NCBI GenBank assembly: GCA_910577035.1
Contig: CAJTKW010000071.1
Coordinates: 1 to 20,589 of the forward strand
Direction of reading: 5' to 3'
Length of the DNA: 20,589 nucleotides
Origin: an uncultured Acetatifactor sp.
GTDB taxonomy: Bacteria > Bacillota > Clostridia > Lachnospirales > Lachnospiraceae
Made by a program: the position numbers and the translations under genes
The notes under the pieces: model-generated
Told to the model about the DNA's origin: nothing
Database searches by the model: none
Seen by the model: only the letters and a program-made list of their open reading frames with translations
In this document: positions 1-7,393 of the stretch, one piece after another
How positions within the stretch are numbered: the stretch's first letter is position 1
Layout: each line of letters starts with the position of its first letter

Positions 1-631
1 AAATATCCATCATATACCTGCCGGAAAATCCGGCCCGCCCCTGAAGCCTCCGATAATCCGCCCTGGCTGCCTCATCTCTGGCCCTGCGCTGCCGATGCCA
101 GGTCTCCCAATTAACTGCCTCATATTGCAGGAATCGAATGGCAGCCTCTGCCTGCCGGCTCTTTAATACAAGCTGCTCGCCCAGCGCTCCCAGCTTCATG
201 GCCTCTCCAAGCTGCTCCAGACTGACAGTATTATTTAAAAAGTCCCTCACAAATGAAAAATAGGAATCATCCGCCCGATAGCCCTTGACCAAGTCCACCT
301 CTTCCACCTCCGGCGCGAAGTGCCCGATCAGGAATTTTCTGCCCTGTTCTGCGATTTCCGAGCCGGTTCGCAGCTGACGATACCGGACCAGGACCGCCAC
401 CCAGCGCAAAACATCCTCATCCGTTGCAGAGCCAAGCTCCATGACCTTCAGTCCATCCGGATCCAGCTCATAAACATTCACAATCCCGTCCCTCCTTCCG
501 GGACACGCCCATTCTCTGGCCAATGTCAGATGCTCCGTGCAGTAAAACCCTTGCCCGTAATCATTATTATTCTTTCCGAATGTTACATCCGGCTTTTCCA
601 CAATTACGGAAGATCCATGATACAAAATCAT
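1..631 (-). CDS. DUF3990 family protein (ADP-ribosyltransferase-like fold), 3' end off window
   Basis: At least 210 codons are open to the left edge, so the C-terminus is missing, probably only by a few residues. The protein begins MILYHGSSVIVEKPD, and a GQGFYCTEH motif follows at about residues 26-34. A GYRADDSYFSF motif lies in the middle and LGEQLVLKS near the end. These are the hallmarks of DUF3990. The His of YHGS (H5) and Tyr of GFYCT (Y30) resemble the H-Y part of the H-Y-E signature of ADP-ribosyltransferases; catalysis is inferred, not shown. The frame stays open upstream to an ATG at 736, but 631 is preferred. AAAGGA lies 9 nt before it, the family normally starts at MILYHGS, and a consensus promoter sits inside the upstream extension. 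DUF3990 genes are often found in small accessory cassettes, but the partner gene would lie beyond the edge. Confidence 0.85.
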   Translation of the reverse strand, partial: MILYHGSSVIVEKPDVTFGKNNNDYGQGFYCTEHLTLAREWACPGRRDGIVNVYELDPDGLKVMELGSATDEDVLRWVAVLVRYRQLRTGSEIAEQGRKFLIGHFAPEVEEVDLVKGYRADDSYFSFVRDFLNNTVSLEQLGEAMKLGALGEQLVLKSRQAEAAIRFLQYEAVNWETWHRQRRARDEAARADYRRLQGRAGFSGRYMMDI

Positions 632-663
632 CCCTGCATATCCTTTCCCGTCTTTGTAGTACT

Positions 664-709
664 TCCATGGAGTTACCATATTATATCTCCAAGGAGTTAC
701 TTCTGTCAA
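664..709 (-). promoter_or_regulatory. Promoter of the DUF3990 gene with two repeated operators
   Basis: On the minus strand TTGACA (709-704) is followed after 18 nt by TATAAT (685-680), a consensus sigma-A promoter whose start would fall near 673, about 40 nt before the ATG at 631. GTAACTCCTTGGA (700-688) lies between the two boxes, and GTAACTCCATGGA (676-664) lies at the start site. These are direct copies 24 bp apart with one mismatch. Both contain a CTCC/TGGA dyad, and the second extends into an imperfect 18-bp palindrome (676-659). Placement in the spacer and at +1 suggests a repressor or a MerR-type regulator. Confidence 0.6.
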
Positions 710-775
710 TAAGATATTCTGAGAAAACACTTTCATAAGCGTTTCCCTAAATTATCACAATGAAAAAGCCGCCTG

Positions 776-813
776 ATTTCAAGTTGAAATTCCGACAGCC
801 TGCTTCTTATAAT
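776..813 (+). promoter_or_regulatory. Promoter and palindromic operator of the metallopeptidase gene
   Basis: TTGAAA (784-789) and TATAAT (808-813) are separated by 18 nt, and the gene's ribosome site follows at 833-840. A perfect 15-bp palindrome, ATTTCAA-G-TTGAAAT (776-790), covers the whole -35 box. A factor bound there would block RNA polymerase, so a repressor operator is inferred. Confidence 0.5.
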
Positions 814-844
814 GAAATATAAATGATACGTGAAGGAGGTTTCT

Positions 845-2065
845 ATGAAAACACTGTATAAAAAAGTCAGCCGGCAGCTGGAACGCATTGACTTCGAAGC
901 ACTCTGGCCCGGCTTCCACCCGTATCCCTTTGCCCTTTATGACAGCACGTATGCCGTTCTGGACGGACGGCTCATAAGCCGTCCGGATAATTTCCGGGGC
1001 AATACCACCGTGGTTTTTGAAGGCCGCCAGATCGCTATCTGGAATGTGAGCTATGATCTGCCGGAGGACGAGGAACAATTTGCCTCCAAGCTGGTGCATG
1101 AGATGTTCCATGCCTTCCAGATGGAGCGGAAGGAAACTAGGTTCCCCAATGATCTTCTGCTGGCGGGCACGGATTTAACGCCGGAGTATCTGGCCTTAAA
1201 GGCGGAGGAATACCGCTGCCTCACCAGGCCCGGCGGCCTTCCCCGGTTCCGGGCGCTGCGGGAAAGGCGAAGGGCACTGAACCCCGGCTGTATCCGTGAA
1301 GAGCTCCTGGCGGAGACAGCCGAAGGCATGGCACAATATATTGAGCTGTGCGCCCTGGGGCAGCTGGCCGGGGACTCAGGACGGACTGGGGGCGAAAACC
1401 GGGCCGCAGACGGCCGACGGGCTGAAAACCGGGCCGCAGACAGACGACGTGATGAAGACAAGGCCGCAGACAGACGACGTGATGAAGACAAGGCCGCAGA
1501 CGGACAACGGGCTAAAGACAAGGCCGCAGGCGGGCGACGGGACGGGGAACGTTTGCAGGCGGCCCTGGCGGAATGTGCAAGCCGTCTGGCAGATCCCGGG
1601 CTGCTCCCGGATTCCCGGCGCTGTGCCTATGACAGCGGCTCCCTGCTGCTGTTTGCCGCCAGGCGGGAAGGCCTCACCCTGTTCCACGATATTGGAGGCG
1701 AATCCCGCTCCGTCTATGACATCCTTCTGCCCCAGATTCCCCAGGCGGACTGCCCGGTTTCTTTGGACGGGGAGATGCTTGCCCCCTGGGCCCGTGTCCT
1801 CTCTGATCGGACAGCACAGCGGGAACAGCTGATCCGGGCATTTCTACAGGAAGCACACACAACAGTTAACGGCTGCTTTCGCATATGCGGCTATGATCCC
1901 ATGAATCTCTGGCGGGAAGGAAATCGTCTCTACAGCACCTCCTTTCTTGCTCTTGCAGAGGAAACGGGAAACATCATCACCCTCACAGGGAGGGCGCTGC
2001 TGCAGATGCTCCCCGGCTCACCCGATACCGTTTTGGCTTACAGCACTGCGATACCAGACACATGA
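845..2065 (+). CDS. HExxH zinc metallopeptidase-like protein of unknown family
   Basis: 406 aa. LVHEMFHAFQ places an HExxH zinc/catalytic motif at residues 85-89. A downstream helix, ELLAETAEGMAQY (about 153-165), offers glutamates (E157 or E160) as a third ligand in gluzincin style. There is no signal peptide or membrane segment, so the protein is probably cytosolic. ATG 845 is chosen because AAGGAGGT ends 4 nt before it; a GTG at 830 in the same frame would overlap that ribosome site. A lysine/arginine/aspartate-rich repeat fills residues 183-232, immediately after the catalytic half. The C-terminal half has no motif I recognise. The last 83 bp overlap the end of the oppositely oriented ATPase gene. 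Substrate is unknown. Confidence 0.75.
   Translation: MKTLYKKVSRQLERIDFEALWPGFHPYPFALYDSTYAVLDGRLISRPDNFRGNTTVVFEGRQIAIWNVSYDLPEDEEQFASKLVHEMFHAFQMERKETRFPNDLLLAGTDLTPEYLALKAEEYRCLTRPGGLPRFRALRERRRALNPGCIREELLAETAEGMAQYIELCALGQLAGDSGRTGGENRAADGRRAENRAADRRRDEDKAADRRRDEDKAADGQRAKDKAAGGRRDGERLQAALAECASRLADPGLLPDSRRCAYDSGSLLLFAARREGLTLFHDIGGESRSVYDILLPQIPQADCPVSLDGEMLAPWARVLSDRTAQREQLIRAFLQEAHTTVNGCFRICGYDPMNLWREGNRLYSTSFLALAEETGNIITLTGRALLQMLPGSPDTVLAYSTAIPDT
1391..1540 (+). repeat. Five-copy 30-bp in-frame minisatellite
   Basis: Five units of exactly 30 bp start at 1391, 1421, 1451, 1481 and 1511. Positions 1441-1470 and 1471-1500 are identical; the outer copies are more diverged. Each unit encodes ten residues: GENRAADGRR, AENRAADRRR, DEDKAADRRR, DEDKAADGQR, AKDKAAGGRR. 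Copy-number change keeps frame, so the highly charged linker can vary in length without breaking the peptidase. The repeat also keeps other frames open, which makes spurious overlapping ORFs. Confidence 0.92.
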
Positions 2066-4724
2066 TCTCATGGGCCAGCAGCGGTGCCGCTGCCAACAGA
2101 GTCAGACGCATCCACTCCCTGCCTGAAAGCGAAGAGGTGCCAAAGGCATGGATCAGGAACGGAACCTCCGTCACCGCAAACTGCAACAGGAACCCGATCA
2201 CACAGGCAGCAATCATCAGCTTATTCTCCAGATGATTCATCCGCAGGACGGAGCGGTTCGTATCCCTCATTCCCACCGCATGGAAGAGCTGACTCATGCC
2301 CAGCACGGTAAAGGCATAGGTCTGGGCCTTGGACAAAACCCATTCCTCCTGCAATATCCCGGCCAGTGCGGAAATGCTGCAGGAAATCCCACGGATATGC
2401 AGCAGCGCCATGGGCAGCATGAGAAAGGCAGACAGGCTCACCGCCGCAATCAATATCCCGTAAAAGCAGGTGCAGGCCAGCCCGCCTCTGGAAAACAGGC
2501 TTTCCGACGCCTTTCTGGGCTGTTGGTGCATCAGGGTTCTGCCATCATTTTTGTCCACTCCCAGAGCCAGCGCCGGCAGGGAATCCGTAATCAGGTTAAT
2601 CCACAGTATGTGGCTGGACTTTAAGGGGGACGCAAGACCGCATACCACTGTCAGAAACATGGTGACAATCTCCCCCAGATTGGAGGACAACAGAAAGATC
2701 ACCGATTTTCTGATATTCTCATAAACACCTCTGCCCTCCTCGATGGCCCGGCGGATGGTGGCAAAATTGTCATCCGTGAGAACCATATCCGCCGCCTGCC
2801 TGGCCACATCCGTTCCCGTCTTTCCCATGGCAATGCCAATGTCCGCCGCCTTCAGGGAGGGTGCATCGTTGACTCCGTCCCCCGTCATGGCCACAATCTC
2901 CCCTCTGGCCTGAAAGCCGTCCACAATGCGTACCTTCTGGGCCGGAGACACCCGTGCAAACACCCTGGTATTCTCCAGCTTTTCCTCCAGCGCTTCCCCG
3001 GTCAGACGTCCCAGGGCCTCCCCCGTCATACACTGCTCAAAGCGCTCCACAATCCCCAGCTGCTTCCCGATGGCAAAGGCGGTATCCACATGATCCCCGG
3101 TAATCATCACCGTAGTCACTCCGGCCTCCCTGAAATCCGCCACCGCCCGGGCCGCCTCCGGTCTGGCGGGATCCCGCATACCCACCAGTCCCAGGAAGGT
3201 CAGCTCCGCTTCCTCCGGCCTGGTGATGCCGCTGCGCATGGCCACTGCCAGCGTCCGCAGGGCATCCTTCGCCATATCCTCCATGGCCTCCTGCACCTGC
3301 CGCCTTATCTCCCCGGAAAGCCGCACCGTACCGCCTGCCGTCAGGATATGGGTACAGCGCTTCAATACCTCGTCCGGCGCTCCCTTGGTATAAGAAACGC
3401 TTCCGTGGAGAGTGGTCATCATCTTTCTGTCCGAGTCGAAGGAAAGCTCCCCCGTCCTGGGCATTCCGGCCTCCGCCTGTTCCTTGCCAAGCCCTGCCCT
3501 CTCCCCAAAATCCAGCAATGCCAGCTCCGTAGAGTCTCCCGTCCTGCTGCCCTCTTCCAGCAGCGCATCATTGCATAATATCATCCCGTACAGAAAATCG
3601 GGGGCATCTTCCCGTCTGAACTCCTGTGCTTCCAGGACACGCCCCATTACAAAGCACTTTTCCACCGTCATCCTGTTCTGGGTCAGTGTCCCGGTTTTGT
3701 CGGAGCACACCACGCTCACCGCTCCCAGCGTCTCCACAGAAGGAAGCCTGCGCACTATGGTATTCACCTTCACCATCCTGGTGACGCTTAAGGCCAGACA
3801 GATGGTCACTACTGCCGGAAGCCCCTCCGGCACCGCCGCCACCGCCAGGGAGATCGCGGTTATCAGCATCTCCGGAATATTCCGATGCTGCAGCACCGCA
3901 ATCATAAACAAAGCGGCACACAACAGCAGGGACAGCAGGCTCAGGACCTTGCCCAATTCCCCCAGCCTCCTCTGAAGAGGTGTCATCTCTTCCTTTGCTT
4001 CCGTAATCATGGCAGCAATCTTACCCAGCTCTGTATCCATCCCCGTTGCCGTGACAATGCCTTCCCCCCGCCCGTAGGTGACGACAGTAGACATATAAGC
4101 CATATTGTGCCGGTCTCCCAGAGGGATCTCCCCCTGGGAGGTATCTCCCGGAACTGCCTCCGCTCTCGGCATATAGCCGCCGTCCTTGTCCACCGGAACC
4201 GCCTCCCCGGTAAGGGCGGATTCTTCGATCTTCAAATTGGCTGTCCTGACCAGCCGCAGATCCGCAGGCACCTGACATCCTGCCTCCAGACAGACCAGAT
4301 CCCCCCGCACCAGCTCCGCCGCCGGAATCTCCAGCCGCCTTCCCTCCCGGACCACAAATGCCTTAGGGCTTGTCAGCTTCTTTAATGAATCCAGCGCCCG
4401 CTTTGCCTTCCCCTCCTGCAGCACCCCCACGGCGGCATTGAGGATCACTACCACGCCGATGATGACGGCGTCGCTGATCTCCCCTAAAAATACGGACACC
4501 GCAGCCGCAACGATCAACACATAGATCAGCGGATCGTTCAGCTGCTCCAGAAAGACCTCCACCGCCGTCTTTTTCCGGGACTCTTTCATTTCATTCCTGC
4601 CGTACATGGCCAGACGCTTTCCTGCCTCCGCTGCCGTGAGTCCCCTCTTTTCGTCACTCTTTAATTCTCTCACCGTTTCCTGTATGCTGTACCGTTCAAA
4701 CACAAAGAAATCCCCCCGAAGCAT
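1983..4724 (-). CDS. P-type Ca2+-transporting ATPase (PMCA/SERCA type)
   Basis: 913 aa, full length for a type II P-ATPase exporting Ca2+ across the cell membrane. In order: N-terminal cation-ATPase domain, M1-M2 (about 66-104), actuator TGEAVPVDK (172-180), M4 PEGLPA (299-304), phosphorylation site DKTGTLT (D342), nucleotide-binding KGAPD (447-451), hinge GDGVNDAPSLKAADIG (from 615), then M5-M10. The Ca2+ ligands of the SERCA site II pattern are present: E300 in M4, N682/E685 region in M5, N710 and D714 in M6. The start is uncertain. ATG 4724 has only a distant AAGG; a GTG at 4703 follows GGGGGGA (4717-4711) at better spacing and gives a protein starting FERYSIQE. A TTG at 4736 also exists. 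No regulator gene adjoins. The 3' end overlaps the metallopeptidase gene on the opposite strand. Confidence 0.95.
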   Translation of the reverse strand: MLRGDFFVFERYSIQETVRELKSDEKRGLTAAEAGKRLAMYGRNEMKESRKKTAVEVFLEQLNDPLIYVLIVAAAVSVFLGEISDAVIIGVVVILNAAVGVLQEGKAKRALDSLKKLTSPKAFVVREGRRLEIPAAELVRGDLVCLEAGCQVPADLRLVRTANLKIEESALTGEAVPVDKDGGYMPRAEAVPGDTSQGEIPLGDRHNMAYMSTVVTYGRGEGIVTATGMDTELGKIAAMITEAKEEMTPLQRRLGELGKVLSLLSLLLCAALFMIAVLQHRNIPEMLITAISLAVAAVPEGLPAVVTICLALSVTRMVKVNTIVRRLPSVETLGAVSVVCSDKTGTLTQNRMTVEKCFVMGRVLEAQEFRREDAPDFLYGMILCNDALLEEGSRTGDSTELALLDFGERAGLGKEQAEAGMPRTGELSFDSDRKMMTTLHGSVSYTKGAPDEVLKRCTHILTAGGTVRLSGEIRRQVQEAMEDMAKDALRTLAVAMRSGITRPEEAELTFLGLVGMRDPARPEAARAVADFREAGVTTVMITGDHVDTAFAIGKQLGIVERFEQCMTGEALGRLTGEALEEKLENTRVFARVSPAQKVRIVDGFQARGEIVAMTGDGVNDAPSLKAADIGIAMGKTGTDVARQAADMVLTDDNFATIRRAIEEGRGVYENIRKSVIFLLSSNLGEIVTMFLTVVCGLASPLKSSHILWINLITDSLPALALGVDKNDGRTLMHQQPRKASESLFSRGGLACTCFYGILIAAVSLSAFLMLPMALLHIRGISCSISALAGILQEEWVLSKAQTYAFTVLGMSQLFHAVGMRDTNRSVLRMNHLENKLMIAACVIGFLLQFAVTEVPFLIHAFGTSSLSGREWMRLTLLAAAPLLAHEIMCLVSQCCKPKRYRVSRGASAAAPSL

Positions 4725-4745
4725 ATTTTTTAACAACCTTCCGGC

Positions 4746-4766
4746 TGTGCCGCCTGCGGCGGCACA
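4746..4766 (-). other. GC-rich hairpin in the ATPase leader
   Basis: A perfect 9-bp stem (TGTGCCGCC/GGCGGCACA) with a 3-nt loop lies 22 nt upstream of ATG 4724. It has no U-tract on either strand, so it is not an intrinsic terminator. In the mRNA it could affect translation or stability of the leader. Function is not shown. Confidence 0.4.
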
Positions 4767-4905
4767 AGCAATCCGTGAAAAGAATCGCTTCTCTTGCGAT
4801 ACTTCCGAAGTTGTCCGGAATTGTTAATATATATGCCCGGAGGTGAGAAAACATGTCCATGGAAAATTCAGAAAAGCTTGTATGAGTGCAGGACAGCCCG
4901 CCGGC

Positions 4906-5088
4906 TCATTTGAGCTTCTCCGCCTCTTCCCTGTGTGATGACTGAAGGTGCTTTGCAATGGCCGGCATATACCGATACCATTTCTTCATTCTCATCAGCC
5001 TTACAAAAATGTATTTTACGAAAAACAGAGAGGGCATCAAACCGCCGCAGAAACCGCACAGGGCCCATATCACATTTTTCTTCATCAT
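4906..5088 (-). CDS. Small membrane protein, unknown function
   Basis: 60 aa, beginning MMKKNVIWALCGFCGG. A hydrophobic stretch (about residues 5-28) with GFCGG and PSLFF could form one membrane span. A basic tail follows (RLMRMKKWYRY) and then a charged helix ending EEAEKLK, so N-out/C-in single-pass topology is likely. AGGAGG lies 5 nt before ATG 5088; the next ATG (5085) is also possible. It is divergent from the secreted-peptide gene across a 191-bp AT-rich region. I do not recognise the family. It could belong to the peptide/regulator cassette (immunity, export or sensing), but only by position. Confidence 0.55.
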   Translation of the reverse strand: MMKKNVIWALCGFCGGLMPSLFFVKYIFVRLMRMKKWYRYMPAIAKHLQSSHREEAEKLK

Positions 5089-5136
5089 TCCATCCTCCTC
5101 TTTCGTACGATTTTTCATTTGTATGAAGCTGCTTTT

Positions 5137-5145
5137 ATCATATCA
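5137..5145 (-). promoter_or_regulatory. Extended -10 promoter for the small membrane protein
   Basis: TGATATGAT on the minus strand (5145-5137) is an extended -10 (TGn plus TATGAT). No good -35 box is found 16-18 nt upstream. It lies about 49 nt before the start codon at 5088. Confidence 0.35.
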
Positions 5146-5189
5146 GCAAATATCTCATAATAATATGTCTTGTCTGTCTCATTTTTCCA

Positions 5190-5229
5190 CAAATAAGTCA
5201 TGTCCCATGGCCGGATCCTGTTGTATTAT
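5190..5229 (+). promoter_or_regulatory. Shared-box promoter of the secreted-peptide gene
   Basis: CAAATAAGTCATGT (5190-5203) is followed after exactly 20 nt by the -10 box TATTAT (5224-5229). The -35 region (TGTCCC) is poor, which is typical of activator-dependent promoters. The identical 14-mer, same orientation relative to its transcript and same 20-nt distance to TATAAT, occurs at 7589-7550 on the other strand. This repeated geometry is the main evidence. The likely regulator is the adjacent HTH-TPR protein (inference). Confidence 0.6.
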
Positions 5230-5234
5230 ATAAC

Positions 5235-5261
5235 TACATTTTACAAATTACATTCTACAAA
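5235..5261 (+). repeat. Two tandem 13-bp repeats in the peptide leader
   Basis: TACATTTTACAAA (5235-5247) and TACATTCTACAAA (5249-5261) are near-identical copies one base apart. They lie between the predicted start point and the ribosome site (AGGAGG at 5265-5270), so they could be a second operator or a leader RNA element. Confidence 0.55.
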
Positions 5262-5279
5262 AGAAGGAGGATTTCCCTA

Positions 5280-5459
5280 ATGAAAAAACGTATTGCAAAA
5301 ATAACCGCTCTTTTGTTCTCCGCAGCCCTGCTGGCTCTGCCCGGATCAGCCTTTTCTTTCCGCCAGCCGGCTCCCGCGGCTTCTGTCTGCAGCGTAAACG
5401 GCAGCTTCTACTATGACTGCCCGATTCCGGCAGATGTAAGTGAAGATGGTATTCATTAA
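5280..5459 (+). CDS. Secreted 59-aa two-cysteine peptide precursor, putative signal
   Basis: AGGAGG lies 9 nt before the ATG. Residues 1-24 form a textbook Sec signal peptide: basic MKKRIAK, a hydrophobic core of Leu/Ala, then LPGSA as a possible cleavage site. The remainder is a Pro/Ala spacer and a short tail containing CSVNGSFYYDC, with C37 and C47 bracketing nine residues that could form a disulfide ring. It ends DVSEDGIH. The stop codon shares TTAA (5456-5459) with the stop of the convergent HTH-TPR regulator. A secreted small peptide convergent and overlapping with a TPR-HTH regulator is the arrangement seen in some streptococcal Rgg/SHP pairs; a signalling role is inferred from that. 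Alternatives are a bacteriocin-like or small exported structural peptide. Confidence 0.7.
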   Translation: MKKRIAKITALLFSAALLALPGSAFSFRQPAPAASVCSVNGSFYYDCPIPADVSEDGIH

Positions 5460-7327
5460 TTTTTCTTCGGATCAACACCCAGATTTTCCTCTGCAAACTT
5501 CATAAAAAGCGTTCGCATATAATGCTGTTTAAAAATGTCTGTGATATGTATTACCCATTCTGCATATTGCAGACATTTTTTCCTGACATTGTCATACAGA
5601 ATATCCGCTTCCCCGGAGGTAAAATCCACCGGTCTGCCGGCCTTTTTCTCTGCTCTACTCTCTTCCACGCCAATCAGATTATTGAATACATAATGAATCG
5701 TATTGATCTTACCGTTAAGCAGCTTCTGTCTGGCACTTTTTCCGGACAAATCTTCTGCGTCCGCCATATAATCGGAATGAATCATCTGATGCGTCATATT
5801 ATCCAGAATCAGCTCCACAGACAGAAAATGATATTTCATCTGCACTCTGCTCTTTTCAAAGCGTCTCAGGATCTTCTGATACTCGGAAATTGCTTCCTCC
5901 TGCCGTCCCGCCCGCCAAAGATACGTACACATATTATTCATCAGGCGCAGTTCATTCTGAAAGGGTACACGCTCCGTCCTCTTATGATAAGTCAGCCGCA
6001 GCAGCTCCTCCGTCCTGCGGTAAGCCTCCTCCGGCTTCAATTCCCCCTTTCGAAACAGGTTTTTGATTTCCAGGCCTTCTACCCGCTGCCTGTTCTCCGG
6101 AACGGACAGATCCACAAACCGCTTCATCCGCTCCGCTGCCCATGTTGCCTTCTCATACTCATGCCTGCACAGAAGCTGCTCTATCTCATCGTTCATCTCC
6201 AGCACACGGTAATCCTCCGTGGCCACGGCTCCCGCGTATCGCCATCCGCTCATGCCCAGCCGTCCCATAAGCCGACGCAGCTTCTTCCTGTCCGGCATCT
6301 GCCCGTTCTCCACCCGGGACAGGGTGGCAGGCTCCTGATAGATGCCCTCCAATAGCTCCTCCTGGGACATTCCCCTGGCCTTCCGCTCCTCCCGGATGAT
6401 CTCACCGATCAGGTAATACTGACTGGTACAGGGATTAAAATACAGCTTATCGATCACGGAGTCTTTCATGCCGAAATGGATATAGACCTGCTCCAGCGTC
6501 TCCTTCCAGCAGGCAATCCGCTCTGCTTTATCATGCCGTCCCAGCCTTTCATACACCTCCAGGAGCAATGCAAGCAGGGAAGGCATACACAGGATCATGT
6601 CGTTATCCCGAAGCTGCTCCAGGGCTTCCTCACACAGGGCTTCACCGTCGCCATACTCCCCTTCTTCCAGGCAAATACCTGCCAGCACCAGCACGGTCTT
6701 GGCCTGCAGCTTTGCCTTCTCCAGACTGTCTGTGATCTGCTCCCGAATATAAGCCGCTACCTTCTCCAATAATCTGCGGGCTGCCGCCCTGCTCCCCTTC
6801 ATGTGAAGGGCCCGGGCGTACAGAATGAGATTTTCCAATTCAGTTCCTGCCAGCAGCCCTTCTCCCGGCCCGATCTCTCCCGTCTTCCCCATAGTAAGCC
6901 GGACAGCTTCCTCCAGAAATCTTTCCGCTCCCTCGTAATCCCTCCGTTCCAGCGCAAGCACACCAAAAAGCCTGGCACGGTTCATCTGCCGCACCGGCTG
7001 ATCAGCGCCTGCATCCCGACAAAATGTATCCAGCTTCCGTTCTGCCGCATCCAGTCTGCCTGCCCTCAGATCGTCCAGAATAATGTCCCTGGTTTCAACC
7101 TCCTCATACTCCTCCAGGCTCAGTGCAACCTCGAATTTATTCAGACCGGTTCCCAATCTCTGCAGCAGGAGCTCCATCAGTAAGAAGTCCGGCACTGCTT
7201 CCCCCTTCTCTATCTTGGAAATCTGCTGCCCCGAGCAGATCCCCCTGCCCAGCTCCTGCTGACTGACATGTTTATCCTTTCTGACCCTGCCCACCAGAAA
7301 ATGAATCGCTCCCACCTCTCGAATCAT
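5456..7327 (-). CDS. Double XRE-HTH / TPR transcriptional regulator (RRNPP-like)
   Basis: 623 aa in two similar halves. The first XRE-type HTH (about 8-62) contains VSQQELGRG..SGQQISKIEKGE, and the second (about 306-358) contains MSQEELLEG..EPATLSRVENGQ. Each is followed by helical TPR-like repeats (about 80-290 and 370-600). There is no membrane segment, so it is a cytosolic DNA-binding protein whose TPR surface could bind a peptide, as in Rgg, PlcR and PrgX. The usual RRNPP layout has one HTH, so this tandem form may be a single-chain dimer. ATG 7327 follows AAGGGGGG at about 9 nt. It has its own promoter (7422-7394) behind a terminator. The 3' end overlaps the secreted-peptide gene by 4 bp. 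Peptide sensing and control of both shared-box promoters are inferred. Confidence 0.8.
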   Translation of the reverse strand: MIREVGAIHFLVGRVRKDKHVSQQELGRGICSGQQISKIEKGEAVPDFLLMELLLQRLGTGLNKFEVALSLEEYEEVETRDIILDDLRAGRLDAAERKLDTFCRDAGADQPVRQMNRARLFGVLALERRDYEGAERFLEEAVRLTMGKTGEIGPGEGLLAGTELENLILYARALHMKGSRAAARRLLEKVAAYIREQITDSLEKAKLQAKTVLVLAGICLEEGEYGDGEALCEEALEQLRDNDMILCMPSLLALLLEVYERLGRHDKAERIACWKETLEQVYIHFGMKDSVIDKLYFNPCTSQYYLIGEIIREERKARGMSQEELLEGIYQEPATLSRVENGQMPDRKKLRRLMGRLGMSGWRYAGAVATEDYRVLEMNDEIEQLLCRHEYEKATWAAERMKRFVDLSVPENRQRVEGLEIKNLFRKGELKPEEAYRRTEELLRLTYHKRTERVPFQNELRLMNNMCTYLWRAGRQEEAISEYQKILRRFEKSRVQMKYHFLSVELILDNMTHQMIHSDYMADAEDLSGKSARQKLLNGKINTIHYVFNNLIGVEESRAEKKAGRPVDFTSGEADILYDNVRKKCLQYAEWVIHITDIFKQHYMRTLFMKFAEENLGVDPKKN

Positions 7328-7393
7328 CCGGCCAAGCCCCCCTTAATCAGTATTTTCAGATATTTTTGTCAATATGTTCCCCGTCATGCTAAT

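Noticed and set aside
1391..1540. CRISPR array
   Set aside because: Units are directly adjacent with no spacers and lie in frame inside a coding region.
1296..1832. Long overlapping frames on both strands across the metallopeptidase repeat
   Set aside because: The 30-bp repeat length keeps several frames open; only the frame with the HExxH motif and a ribosome site is credible.
3090..4385. Several 160-190 codon plus-strand frames
   Set aside because: They are antisense shadows of the Ca2+-ATPase gene with compositionally biased translations.
5248..5496. An 82-codon minus-strand frame over the secreted-peptide gene
   Set aside because: It is antisense to a frame with a perfect signal peptide and ribosome site, and it overlaps the regulator's stop region.
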